Assembly: GCF_030463565.1 (NCBI RefSeq)
Contig: NC_134652.1
Span: 16,841,397-16,905,396 of the forward strand
Direction of reading: 5' to 3'
Length of the DNA: 64,000 nt
Origin: Pelecanus crispus
Lineage: Eukaryota; Chordata; Aves; Pelecaniformes; Pelecanidae
Shown: one piece after another, positions 24,419-43,885 of the stretch
Layout of the letters: each line of letters starts with the position of its first letter
How positions within the stretch are numbered: position 1 is the first letter of the stretch
Translations under genes and position numbers: made by a program
The notes under the pieces: model-generated
Database searches by the model: none
The model's input: the letters and a program-made list of their open reading frames with translations, nothing else
Told to the model about the DNA's origin: nothing

Positions 24419-26913
24419 ATGGAGCTGGATGTGCAAAGGGCCAAGGAGCTCATCGAGCAGAAGCTGGCGGAGGAGGAGGAGGAGGAGAAGGTGGGTCAGT
24501 AGGGCAGGGGGATGTGGCAGGGACCTGCTGTGTGCCGTGCCCATCCTTAGGGCCCCAGGAGTAAGGCAGCTGGCACCAACCCTGCCATCCTGGGGGATGC
24601 AGCAAGGTGGCCAAGGGCTCTCAGGGGCATCAGGTTCCCAAGCCGGGAGCTCTTGCCGAGCAGCAGGCAGGTGCCCAGCTTGCTAAGCAGGGCAAGCAGG
24701 CAAGCTCAAGCCCAAGGACTGCCAGGCATCCGAGAGACCTCAGTGATGAGCTGTGACCTGCGCCCAGAGCCACCTCCACCAGCGGGCTGGGGACAGAGGT
24801 GGTGGGGCTGCTCTGTGGTCGGACGGGACCATGCAGCACCCCCATGCCCGTGCAGCGACTCAAAGCGGATGGTGTGCGGGAGCCACCGGCTGTGGAGCGG
24901 ATGAACACGCCTGAGCTGGAGGAGGAGAAGCGCCGTGGCCCCAGGAACCGGGGCATCGAGGCCGTCAAGGTGAGGGGGTCGAAGTGCGGGGGGCCAGGGG
25001 GTGGCTGGGCGCAGAGGAGGCAAACAGGGCACTGTGTGTGTCCCCCAGGGCCAGGAACGGGTGCGAAAGAGCTCGGTGGACCTGCGGCGGGAAATCATCG
25101 ACGTGGGGAGCATCCAGCGCCTCATTGAGCTCCGCAAGCAGCGCCGGCAGCGCCGGGAGGAGCGGGCAGCCACCCCCGAGCCCCCCCCGCCGCCTGAGCC
25201 CCTGGAGATCGTACGTTGCAGGGGTCCCGGGGTGTGGGAGGGAGACCGCTGGGACAGGGGCTGGAGCCCCCACGGGCCAGCCGCTGGGTTACCCTGCCAG
25301 CTGGGGACCTCCCTGGGGAAGCAGGGCAGGGGGCCCCCCATGTTGTCCCCCCTCCCGTGCCCCTGCAATGCCCCAGCCCTGAGCCCGTCCCACTGCTAGG
25401 AGGGTCCCGTGGAGCCGGAGACCTTCTTGCGAGCCGCCGTCCAAGGCAAGATGCATGTCATTGAGAAGTTTCTGGCAGACGGTGGCCACCCCGACACGTG
25501 TGACGAGGTAGCGTCCCCCACAGCTGCTGGCTGCCTCTCAGCTGCGCTCTGCCACCGTGCCCCCCCATGCCCGCTGGCAGGGGCTGGGATCCCCGGGACA
25601 GGGCTGGGGGTACGGCCAGGCTGGGCTGGGGGGGATGGATCTGTCCGCCAACGCAACGCCTCGTCCCCCCAGTTCCACCGCACAGCCCTGCACCGCTCCT
25701 CGCTGGAGGGACACACGGACATCTTGCAGAAGCTGCTGGACAGCGGGGCCACCGTCGACTTCAGGGACCGGGTGAGGCCAGATCCTGCCCCCTGCTTCAT
25801 GCTGGTCTGAGCCTCCAGGCACGGTGCAGCTGGAGCAACAGCGGGGTTGGGGTCCCCGCAGCAGGACAGTGCTGTCCCCACTGCCGAGGTGGCCGCAGGC
25901 AGGGTTCTGCCAGCTCAGCCCGGGCACAAGGGCTGCCTGGGGGGGGGGGGGGTGGACACGGGGTGGGGTGTCCCTCGCCGCGACGCATCCCTGTGCACCC
26001 AGCTGGACTGCACCGCCATCCACTGGGCCTGCCGGGGTGGGCACCTGGACGCCGTCAAGCTGCTGCAGGACCACGGGGCAGACCTCAACCTGAAGGACAA
26101 GGTGTGCAGGGCAGAGCCCGGGGGCACGGGGCTGTGCCGGGGGCATGGGCATGCCCCAGGGGACCAGGGCCAGCCCTGTGTTGGGTTAGCAGAGGTGGGT
26201 GCTGATCCCCTCTGATGTCCATCTCCTTCCCCCTCAAGCTGCTCAGCACCCCCCTCCATGTGGCCACCCGGACTGGGCACCCCGACGTCGTGGAGCACCT
26301 CATCCACTGTGGGGTGGACATCAACTCCCCAGACAGGGTGAGTGCTGCAGCCGTGGAGGCAGCACTTTGCGGGGGGCAACACTGGTCCCGCCTCTCTTGG
26401 CTGACCCCTCTGGGGTCTCCCAGCACCCACATCCAGACACACAGACACCTCCACCCCAGGGTGCTGGCAGCCACAGCCAGGGCTGGGGCAGGTACTGTCC
26501 CCCTTGTCCTCATGGGGAGGTGGGTGTGCGGGGAGCCAGGGAGCAGTGCCGGGGACAGGCAGGGGGTCTCTGTCCCCAGAGGTCTGGACCATGATCCCCA
26601 GCCAGGCTGCATCTCTCGCAGGAAGGTGACACAGCGCTGCATGATGCCACACGGCTCAGCCGCTACAAGATCATCAAAATGCTGATCCTTCACGGGGCCG
26701 ACATGATGGCCAAGAACGAGGTGAGCAGGGGGACCAGCACCAGGGCCATTTGCTGCCCCACCATGTTGTGCCACCCCAGCCCCAGCTTCTCTCTGCCCGC
26801 TCTTGCAGGCTGGCAAGACCCCGACGGACCTGGTGCAGCAGTGGCAGGTGGACACGCGCCAGGCGCTGGAGACCAAGGAGCAGCCGCAGGGGGAGATGGA
26901 GGTCCCTGCGTGA
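24419..26913 (+). CDS. ANKRD2: ANKRD2, muscle ankyrin repeat protein (9 exons, 318 aa)
   Basis: MARP-family protein (ARPP) that moves between the titin/N2A I-band region and the nucleus under muscle stretch. Exons are 24419-24490, 24856-24969, 25049-25210, 25400-25507, 25673-25771, 26003-26101, 26239-26337, 26622-26720 and 26809-26913. Every exon starts in phase 0. An acidic coiled-coil start ([16 protein letters not shown]) leads into the MARP signature [20 protein letters not shown] and a basic nuclear-signal-like RKQRRQRR (residues 91-98). Five ankyrin units follow from about residue 117. The start corresponds to the shorter human form. Exon 2 is poorly conserved with human, as expected for this family. 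ANKRD1 and ANKRD23 are excluded by synteny. Confidence 0.95.
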
Positions 26914-26984
26914 TGGCGCCGGGGAGGGACTAGGGACCGGGCTCAGCTCCAAGGAGCAGGATCCAGCCAAGACTTGTCCGTGTC

Positions 26985-26990
26985 AATAAA
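26985..26990 (+). terminator. ANKRD2 polyadenylation signal AATAAA
   Basis: AATAAA lies 72 bp after the stop, giving an unusually short 3'UTR of about 90-100 nt. Confidence 0.85.
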
Positions 26991-27009
26991 AGCCAGCAAA
27001 GAGCAGTGT

Positions 27010-27860
27010 TTGGCTCCAGGGGGCTGTGGGGCTAGGCAGCCTGCACTAGGGGCAATGAGGCTGGGGAAGCTGGGTTATCCGGGGAACTCGGTTTTCCAGG
27101 GAACTGGGTTATCCGGGAGCACAGACATGCCCTGCCTCCTAGCACAGGGACTCGAGTGCTGGTGACACCACAGGGCCAAGACACGAGTGGTTCAAGGGCA
27201 GGACTCCTCACTGTGGGATGCCATGATTGCTCGCAGTGCTTCAAAGTCCCACCTGGGCAAGCTCAGGGAGGAAAACTACATTGAGGGCAGCTCAACCCGG
27301 GTCCATGCTGTGCTGGAGGCTGGGGTTGTGCCAGGGAGCAGCAGGCGTACCCCTGCCAGGTAGCCACTCCGTGGGGCTGGATGGCTGCTTGTTCTCCTGC
27401 CTTCCCTGCTGGAACCATCCCCGGGGGGACACGGCGACCCCTTTGCAGGCTGGGTCACTTCTGCTGAGAGCAGTAGTCGTTGCTCCATACCCAGAAACGC
27501 TCCCGCTCACCCGTGTACAGGAGACGCTACACCAACATCCAGAGCAGGCAAACCCTACCCTCAGCCCCGGGACTCCCTGCAATGCCTGGTCTCTCCCGGG
27601 CCCTGCAGCCCGGCCCCGTAGGTGGCAGCAGGATGGCTGCCAGGGCTGGCAAGCGGAAGGGAAAGCGCAGCTGGGGTGGCCGGTGCTTACCCGGAGGGGT
27701 GCTGAGCTCCTGTGGCTGGCTCCTGGAGGGGAGGAGAGCATCCTGAGTTCACCCAGTACCACCCCCCACGTCGTCCGCCCAGCCGGGTCGCGGGTCCCTC
27801 ACGTGCCCAGTCAAACATTAACAGCCCCTTGGCCGGGCAGGCGGCACGGCCGGCAGCAGC
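27010..27860. other. ANKRD2-HOGA1 intergenic region
   Basis: About 0.85 kb with no recognised exon. A short direct-repeat motif (GGGTTATCCGGG and related) occurs near 27070-27120. The HOGA1 promoter should lie at its right end, but no TATA box or CpG island is obvious. Confidence 0.55.
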
Positions 27861-27871
27861 ACCCAGCCACC

Positions 27872-30800
27872 ATGGCGCTCAGCACCCGCCTCGCCTCACG
27901 CCTCCGGCCCGCCCTGGCAGCTCTGCGCCGGGCAGCCCCTGGGCAGCGCCGGGGGCTCAGTGCCCCCCCGGGACCTGGGCACACACTCGACCTCAGGGGC
28001 ATCTTCCCGCCCCTTGCCACCCCTTTCTCACCCACGCAGGAGGTGGACTACGCCCGGCTGGAGGGGAACCTGTGCCGCTATGCCAGCATCCCCTTCCGAG
28101 GTAAGTGCTGCCCGCTGCCCCTCTCTGTGCAGGCTCCTGCCAGATCCCTGCCGACTGCAGGGGCTGTGCGGCAGCATGCAGGCAGCCTGCCGGCTTCCCA
28201 CGGGTGCTCAGCCTCCAGCCGGACTTTGCTCCAGGGCTGGCAACCCCTCGGGTGACCCACTCGGGGCCCTTAGCACGGCAAGTGCCCAGGCAGCCCAGGC
28301 ACGCGCATGTGTCCTTGCACACCCCCGCCACACTCTGGTGCACGCTTGCATGCACACTCCACATATGTGCAAACTTGCACGCAACCTCCACACCTAGCTG
28401 CAGGCTTGCACCTACCCTCTGCACAGCTCTGCACACTCACACAGATTCAGCACCATAGGATGGATTGATTGCCCAGGATGGGAGGAGAGGGGCTGCAGGA
28501 AGAGGCTGGGGGTCACAGGGATATGCCCCGGGGTCTCCCCTCTTCTGACCACGCTGTGAGTCCAGGGCTGTGGGGATGGGGACAGGAGAGGGCACACTGT
28601 GAGCTACAGAGCCCTGTCTGGGTGCTCAGGGGCAAGGAATGGAGAGAGGTTGTTGGGGACACCCAACCCTCCTGGCATCCTGGAGCCCTGGATGCTGCAG
28701 CAGAGCCTGGCAGCACTGGACTGGAGCTGGCTGCCTCTACCCGTGGTGCTGGCAGGGTCCCAAGGAAGGGGTCTGTGTGCCCCAGCCAGGGACAGGGTGG
28801 CACAGCCTGGCTGTGGGCACCAATAAATGCCTCACTAGCAGTGCTGTGTGGGGCGGTTTCTGGGGATGGAGGCGGGCAGGCGGTGTGTTCAGCCCACAGG
28901 GTGCATGCAAGGCACGCACGAGCGTGCCTGAGTAAGGGATGCCACCGCCAGTGCTCAGCGCGGTGCAGGTGGGCACTGCCATCTGAGGGGCATGTACCCA
29001 CATTCGTCCTTTGTGGGGGTGTACAGGGCTTTGTGGGGCACCTGCAGGAGCCTCCTGGCCCAAGTGGGCTGCTGGATGCGGGCATCAGGCTGCTCTGGGT
29101 GCCTGGTGCCCAGCTGAGAGTGGGGTGCAAAGAGGGCAGGAACGGCCACCCTGCAGGCACCCTGCTCCTGTGCCTGAGCCCTGCCCTCCCCACACCTGCA
29201 TTTCAGGGCTGGTGGTGCTGGGCTCCAACGGGGAGTACCCCTACCTGGCAACCCGCGAGCGGCTGGAGGTGGTGAGCTGTGTGCGCCGGGCTCTGCCCAG
29301 GGACCGCCTGCTGCTGGCCGGCTCGGGCTGTGAATGTGAGTGCTTGTGTGGGCAGCACAGGGGCCACGCATCCCCCCCGGGGCACCCCTCACCCCTCTGT
29401 CTCCTCCCCAGCCACCCAGGCCACCATCAAGCTGACAGTCAGCATGGCAGAGGCAGGGGCTGATGTGGCGCTGGTTGTGACACCCTGCTACTACCGGGGG
29501 GCCATGACCAGTGCTGCCCTGGTCCAGCACTACACAGAGGTGAGACGTGCCCGGTGCCCACCGGCAGCCCCCGCCGGAGCAGCAGGATGGGGAGCGCGTC
29601 CTGCACATCTTCAACCCACCCCAGCTGCTGAGCTCTGCCTGGCTGCCTGCAGGTTGCCGACGCGTCCCCCATCCCCGTGCTGCTCTACAGCGTCCCTGCC
29701 AACACCGGGCTGGACCTGCCCCTGGAGGCTGTACTTGCCCTGGCTCAGCACCCCAACATCATCGGAATCAAGGACAGCGGTGGGGACGTGAGTGGGGCAG
29801 GGCTTTCCCGGGGCTGGCTGCCACCAAACCTAGCCCCAAGCTGGGAATGGGGAGCTGGGACTTAGCGCTTCCCCGGACCCCGGGGGTGCCAGCAGGAGCC
29901 CTGCAGCGGGGGGACAGGGTAACGCCTACCCCAGGGCACAGCGTGTCTCTCCGCAGATCACCCGCATGGGGCTGATGGTCCACAAGACACGGCAGGAGGA
30001 TTTCCAGGTGCTGGCAGGATCAGCCGGCTTCCTGCTGGCGAGCTACGCCCTGGGTAGGTGCTGCTGTCCCCGGCGTGCTGCCCTGGGGGCACTGGCAGGG
30101 ACTGGCAGCCGGGCAGGGGGAGGCAGGCGAGGGGTGGCAGTGCCCAGGAGGGGCACGGTGTGCCGAGCTGGCTGCCAACGTGCCCTGGTATCGCCAGGTG
30201 CCTCTGGGGGTGTCTGTGCCCTCGCCAATGTCCTGGGGGCCCCGCTGTGCCAGCTGGACCGCCTGTGCCGCGAGGGCCGCTGGCAGGAGGCCCGCGACCT
30301 GCAGCACCGGCTCATCGAGCCCAACACGGCGGTGAGCAGGCAGCACCCCCCGGGATGCTGAGGGGTGGGGGTGCCGGCCATGGCAGAGCAGGGGGGTGGC
30401 AAAGGATGGAGGTCCCTGGGGCTGCAGGGGGTGGAGCGGTGGTCCAGGGGGGACAGGATGGCACAGCACCTGGCCGGCGAGCCAAGCTGGGCTGGAGGCA
30501 GCGGGTGGGAAATGCCAGCCCTGCCGTGCCAGGAACAGCGTGTCTGCTGGCAGCGGGCACCTGCCTGCCCCCCTGCAGAAGCCCTGCTGGATATTTATAG
30601 GCAGCGATGGGGGCAAGAGCCGCTCCTCCCCAGGCTCCCCACCCCACTGCGGGGTGGCCCGTGTCTGCCGCAAAAAGCTATCCGTGCCACAGGGATGCTC
30701 CCCTGCGTGGCCACGCTCTGCGCCCCTACCCCACGGTGGGCACTTCATGGCAGGGCTGCAGCCATCCCGCACCTTGCCCAGCCTTGCAGCCCCACACAGG

Positions 30801-31077
30801 GGAGGGCAGCAGTGATGGCGAGCAAGGAGCAGGGTCAACAGGAGCAGGGTCGACAGGAGCAGGGCCCACGGAGCGTGCCGCCCTGTCCCACGGGAGCTGG
30901 CAAGCCCCCGCGTCCTCCCTCCCGCAGGTCACCCGCCGGTTCGGGATCCCGGGGCTGAAGAAGGCCATGGAGTGGTTTGGCTACTACGGGGGTCCCTGCC
31001 GTGCACCCCTTGCCCCGCTGAGCCCCCCCCAGGTTGAGGAGCTGAGGAGAACTTTCAGTGCCAACGGCTGGTTGTGA
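27872..31077 (+). CDS. HOGA1: HOGA1, mitochondrial 4-hydroxy-2-oxoglutarate aldolase (7 exons, 333 aa)
   Basis: Class I lyase of the DapA family. It splits 4-hydroxy-2-oxoglutarate into pyruvate and glyoxylate in the last step of hydroxyproline breakdown. Exons are 27872-28100, 29207-29335, 29412-29539, 29653-29787, 29957-30053, 30198-30331 and 30928-31077. The first 30 residues are Arg/Ala-rich with no acidic residue, as in a mitochondrial presequence. Substrate-site motif GSNGEYP (Ser83, Asn84), Tyr174 in YSVPANTG, and Schiff-base Lys202 in GIKDSGGD are all present, each six residues later than in human because the leader is longer. It ends in SANGWL. All catalytic residues are intact, so the enzyme should be functional. 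The upstream in-frame Met codons near 27227 are not favoured because homology begins after 27872. Confidence 0.97.
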
Positions 31078-31335
31078 GGGGTCCCCCCCTGCCCCTTCCC
31101 GCACCAGGAAAGCACGGGAGCTAGGGACCCCGGGAGCTGGGGGTGTGGTGGGGACACTGGGGCATGGCCAAGAGAAAGCCACCCATCTCACTCCTTCCTG
31201 CTGGACAGGGCTGCCCTGGGCAGAGGGGGCAGGGGGGACACCCAGCACCTCCTGGCCACCCTTGCAACCCCGCCAGCCCCCGGGGTCCCACCGTCCCCAC
31301 CTGGAAAGGGATGGATCCCTGCGCCGTAAGCTGGG

Positions 31336-31341
31336 AATAAA
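31336..31341 (+). terminator. HOGA1 polyadenylation signal AATAAA
   Basis: AATAAA lies about 260 bp after the HOGA1 stop. The MORN4 transcript on the other strand appears to end only about 70-100 bp further on. Confidence 0.8.
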
Positions 31342-31446
31342 CCTGCTGCCCCCGCTCTGTCTCTGCAGTTGTGCCCGCGCAAGCAGCCCCCTGCCCGGTC
31401 CCTGCTCCTGACAAAAAGGACACGTCCTGGGCGTTTGGCAACATGG

Positions 31447-31452
31447 TTTACT
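31447..31452 (-). terminator. Probable MORN4 polyadenylation signal AGTAAA
   Basis: Plus-strand TTTACT reads AGTAAA, a common variant signal, on the minus strand. No canonical AATAAA was seen between here and the MORN4 stop. It would give a 3'UTR of about 1.15 kb. Confidence 0.5.
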
Positions 31453-32409
31453 CAGCTGAGGCCCGTGCAGGCAGCAGCACAAGGCAGGGTCACGGCAAGG
31501 CACGGGACCGGTGCGGGCAGAGACTGGCAGGGAGGGCATGGCCCCTGCAGCCCACCACTGGGCTGCGAGGGCTGCCGGGACCCCCACGCCACGACCAGCC
31601 AGACCACACCGGGGGTGAAGGTGAGCACCCAGGGGGGAGAGGAAGGATGCGTGCAGGGAGCAAGACGGGGAGCTCTGTGCCCCCTGCCCACCCTGCCTGC
31701 CCCTTCGCCATGCCCCTATCCCTGCCCACCCTGCCCAGGCCCCCAGCTCCAGCCCTGGCACCCCACGCAGCCCTGCTCATGCCTCATCCTGGGCTCCAGC
31801 CGACCCTGCTCCTTGCTCGCCATCGCTCCTGCCCTCCCGCAGTGTGCAGCAGACATGGGCCAGGCTGGGCATCCACCAGTCCATCGCCCTTGGTGGGGAT
31901 GCTGCCGCAGATGTCCCCAAGGCAGCGGGTGGGCTGGGTTGGCACAGGGATGAGGGGGACACAGCCCATCAGCTGGCCCTTAGAGCAGGCTGGGTCCTTC
32001 GGGGGCACCATGTCACCCTGCCCAGGGCATGCGGGGGGATAGCCGGTCACCCAGAGCTGAGGGTGCAGGCCACGAGGTGCCCGGGGTGCCCACCCTGCCT
32101 CAGGACCAAGGCAGTGAAGCGGGCCAGAAGCTGCCCCTCTGTGGGCACGTGGTCCAGCCAGCAGCCCACGGCCAAGGCACCCTGGCAGTGGGGTCGGGGC
32201 CCAGCCCCTGCCCGTACACCCCTGCTCCGTCCCCCGCAGCAGGCTGGCAGCCCCGGTGGTCCGCAGCCTTCCCGAGGGGGCAGAGGGGCCGGGTCCCAGC
32301 TGCTCGGGTGGGTGCCAGGGCTATAGCCAGAGAGAGAAGGCACCACGGCCGCCCCGGGGCACTTGGGTGGAGAGCGGGAAGCCCCGTCCCCTCCGCTGGC
32401 AGGGGTTCA

Positions 32410-34880
<2,471 letters not shown>

Positions 34881-34885
34881 AGATT

Positions 34886-35166
34886 GCACCCATGGCTGAT
34901 GCATGCACGCCCCGCCGTGTCCATGCACCCACGGCTGACGCATGCACGCCCCGCTGTGTCCGTGCACCCACGGCTGATGCATGCATGCACGCCCCGCTAT
35001 GTCCGTGCACCCACGGCTGATGCATGCATGCACGCCCCGCTGTGTCCGTGCACCCACGGCTGATGCACGCATGCACGCCCCGCCGTGTCCGTGCACCCAC
35101 GGCTGATGCACGCACAGCCCACCGGGTCCATGCACCCACGGGCGGTGCACGCACGCCCCACCGGGG
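34886..35166. repeat. Minisatellite, 39/43-bp unit (about 7 copies)
   Basis: The unit begins GCACCCACGGCTGATGCATG. Copies start at 34886, 34925, 34964, 35007, 35050, 35093 and 35132, then decay at 35166. Spacing is 39, 39, 43, 43, 43, 39 and 34 bp. The 4-bp difference is one extra TGCA/CATG step in the alternating purine-pyrimidine part. More diverged pieces of the same motif extend left to about 34720. Confidence 0.9.
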
Positions 35167-35457
35167 CACCCGTGGCGATGCCCGCAGGCCCGGTGCCTGC
35201 CCAGGGGCGGTGCGGGCGGTGCGGGCGGCGCAGGGACCCGCGGGCCGCGCTCACCTGGCTCCGCGCTGGCCGCCCGCACCGCTCCCCACGGGGGTCCCGC
35301 CGAGGGGCGGTGGCACGGCCACCTCCCCTGCCAGCCTCCCGCCCCGCCGGGCGGTGCCACGCCGCCAGCGTCCATCCCCGCCCGTCGTTGGCTGTCTCCA
35401 CAGCAACCGCTAGCAACGCGGCTGCTCATTGGCCAGCTTCGCAGCACGCCCTCGCCA

Positions 35458-35470
35458 GCCGCCATCTTTG
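35458..35470 (-). promoter_or_regulatory. YY1-type site, copy 1
   Basis: The minus strand reads CAAAGATGGCGGC, a full match to the YY1 promoter motif. It is followed on the plus strand by TGTGGGGCA, which is shared with copy 3. Confidence 0.55.
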
Positions 35471-35484
35471 TGTGGGGCAAGGCG

Positions 35485-35632
35485 TCCTCCTCCTCCTCCT
35501 CCTCCTCCTCCTCCTCTTCCTCCTCTTCCTCCTCTTCCTCCTCCTCCTCCTCCTCCTCCTCCTCCTCCTCCTCCTCCTCCTCCCCCTCCCCCTCCCCCCC
35601 CCTCCTCCTCCTCCTCCTCCTCTCCGGGCGTG
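35485..35632 (+). repeat. TCC triplet tract (about 150 bp)
   Basis: An almost pure TCC run is interrupted by a few TTCC steps and, near its right end, by a CCCCCT stretch. The minus strand is pure purine (GGA). It lies between YY1 boxes 1 and 2. Mirror-symmetric polypurine tracts of this kind can form triplex DNA. Confidence 0.95.
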
Positions 35633-35659
35633 TCGGCAGGGGGGCAGCGCCCCCGCCCT

Positions 35660-35672
35660 GCCGCCATCTTTG
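35660..35672 (-). promoter_or_regulatory. YY1-type site, copy 2
   Basis: The minus strand reads CAAAGATGGCGGC, identical over 13 bp to copy 1, on the other side of the TCC tract. Confidence 0.55.
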
Positions 35673-35705
35673 CAAAGGGCAGCGGGGGACGGCTGCCTCT
35701 TCCAA

Positions 35706-35718
35706 GCGGCCATCTTTG
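35706..35718 (-). promoter_or_regulatory. YY1-like site, copy 3
   Basis: The minus strand reads CAAAGATGGCCGC. CATCTTTGTGTGGGGCA is shared with copy 1, so the two look like duplicated blocks. Confidence 0.45.
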
Positions 35719-35856
35719 TGTGGGGCACCGGTGCCAGCCCCCCCCCACGGGGCGGTGTGGGGCCAGCGGACCCGCCACGGCCTCCACGGCCAAGCGGCGC
35801 GACGCGTGCCCGCCTCATCCGGCACCACGGCCGCGGCCGCCCCCGCGGCGGGCGCG

Positions 35857-35870
35857 GTTCCCACGGCAAC
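35857..35870. promoter_or_regulatory. RFX X-box-like palindrome GTTCCCACGGCAAC
   Basis: It differs from the X-box consensus GTTNCCATGGNAAC at one central position. It lies 117 bp before the PI4K2A ATG. RFX binding is inferred from sequence only. Confidence 0.4.
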
Positions 35871-35935
35871 GCCCAGGCGGGGCGGGGCGGGGCGGGGCGG
35901 CGCAGCCAGCGGGGCGGGGCGGGGCGGCGCGGTGA

Positions 35936-42165
<6,230 letters not shown>

Positions 42166-43602
42166 CTGTGGGAGCTGCGGGCAGGGCTTGGCCACCTTGG
42201 ACTAGCACTGCGAGAGGAGCTGGGCCACCGCCGGCTCCTGTGGCCGGGACTCAACCTTCTGGGTAGAGCGAGCAGGTGCGGCTGGAGGAACCTGCAGCTG
42301 AACTGGAGGAGCCAGGCAGGTTGGGCACCGTCCCTCCCCAGCTCCATTGGAGCTTTGTGCACTGCCTGGGGCAGAGCCCAGGGGGACGTGTGGGAATCTG
42401 GTGGGAGCCATGGCGTGGCTGGGCCCCTGCCTCCCTTCCTCGGCCTGCATGCGGTTCTGAGCACCCCTGCTTGGGGCTGGGATGAGCAGGCTGCCTGGGA
42501 CAGGATCCGTCCAGCCCTTTACACCAGCCACTGGCCCTTTTCTTCCCTGCCGTGCCAGCTGCCGGCTGGGAAGGCCTGTGGCGGGTTATACCCCTTCCCT
42601 TTCCCCGAGGGTGTGCTGTGTCCCTCCTCTGCCCCAACCCCGTGCACGCTGCTTTCCTCAGGGGGAGTTCCTGCTGCCCGCTGGCGCAGCGGGGACCACA
42701 ATGAACGGCTGTTCTCTGGCTGGGGGCTCGAGGAGGGGACATAGGAGGGACAACTCACGGGGCTGGCTTGGGTGAAGTTAGACACTAAGGGGGAAAGAGG
42801 TGCTGGCTTGTCCTTGTGAAGAGCAGGTGGCTCTGGGAGGGGCTGTAGCTTAGTGCCCCCCGCTGTGGGAGCCCCCCCCCCTAGCTGGAGAGGGCCGAGG
42901 GTGGGTGCAAGTGCCCTCTCCTCCTCTGCTGCCCCAGTCCATCCCTCCTGCCAGGTCTCCACAGCTGCTTTTGCTTGGCTTTTGCCCCTGCTCCCAGCAA
43001 GCTCCCTGGCTGCTGTGCAGCCAGCGTGGTGCCAGCCTTGTCTGTGCCTAGGGCCCCCTCAAGGGGCAAGGGGCTGCCGGGGAAGGAAGGGCCGGAGGGC
43101 TCTTCTGCTGCATGGGTGGGAGGCGTGATGGGAGCACGGGGGGGCCAGCATGGGCTCCTGGCTGCCCTGGTGCTGACAATCTGGCAGGCCTGCTGGGGGG
43201 GGGGGTGAGGCAGTGAACCCCTCTCTTCCCAGAAGCTGCTGAGCTTGTGTTGTACAAACCAGTATCAGGGCTGCTGCCTGCCTCCGCTTGCCTTGAGCTG
43301 CGGCTTCTCCTGCTGCTGGGGGGAGCCGGTGTTGGGTCTCGCTGTCCTGTTAGCCCATCTTTGGGGAGTGGGGGGGAATGAAGGCAGGTTGGGGCTCTGC
43401 TGTTTGAGCCTGGGAGGGGAGAGCAGCTCCCTTCTCTCCTGGGCAGGGAGGGGGCTCAGTGCTGGCTGTGCAAGCAGAGGGTGGGCAGCAGTGCGACCCT
43501 GCTCCCCTGTCAGGCCCAGCTGCATCTCCAACTGACCCAAAATGTATTGTTCTAATGCACTGTAGAAATGTATGTAATGTATTTAAACCATGCAACCGTA
43601 TG

Positions 43603-43608
43603 AATAAC
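43603..43608 (+). terminator. Probable PI4K2A 3' end (weak signal AATAAC)
   Basis: The long 3'UTR (from 42166) ends in an AT-rich block (about 43540-43610). No canonical AATAAA or ATTAAA is present there. AATAAC followed by a GT-rich stretch (GGCTGTTTCCGTGTCTCCGT) is the best candidate. Confidence 0.4.
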
Positions 43609-43773
43609 AGAGCTGCCGTTCAGCCGGCTGTTTCCGTGTCTCCGTAGCAGCCTAGGGCCAGTCACGGCTGTTCCCCTTGCACCAGTGCCCCGACCAAGGT
43701 CCCGTGGCCCTGGGGGAAGGCCAGGGGTCGGCAGGGCACAGCCAGAGCCTCACGCAGCCGCCATTGTCAGCCT

Positions 43774-43779
43774 TTTATT
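43774..43779 (-). terminator. AVPI1 polyadenylation signal AATAAA
   Basis: TTTATT on the plus strand. It gives a 3'UTR of about 130 nt and places the AVPI1 transcript end roughly 120-150 bp from that of PI4K2A on the other strand. Confidence 0.8.
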
Positions 43780-43885
43780 AACCATCGCACCCTGTGCGGT
43801 GCCGTAGTGTCCTCGGAGAGCCCGGCTGTCCCCGCACCCTCTGTCCAGTGGCCCCGCTCCTCCGCGGCCCGGCCGCCCAGCGCTG

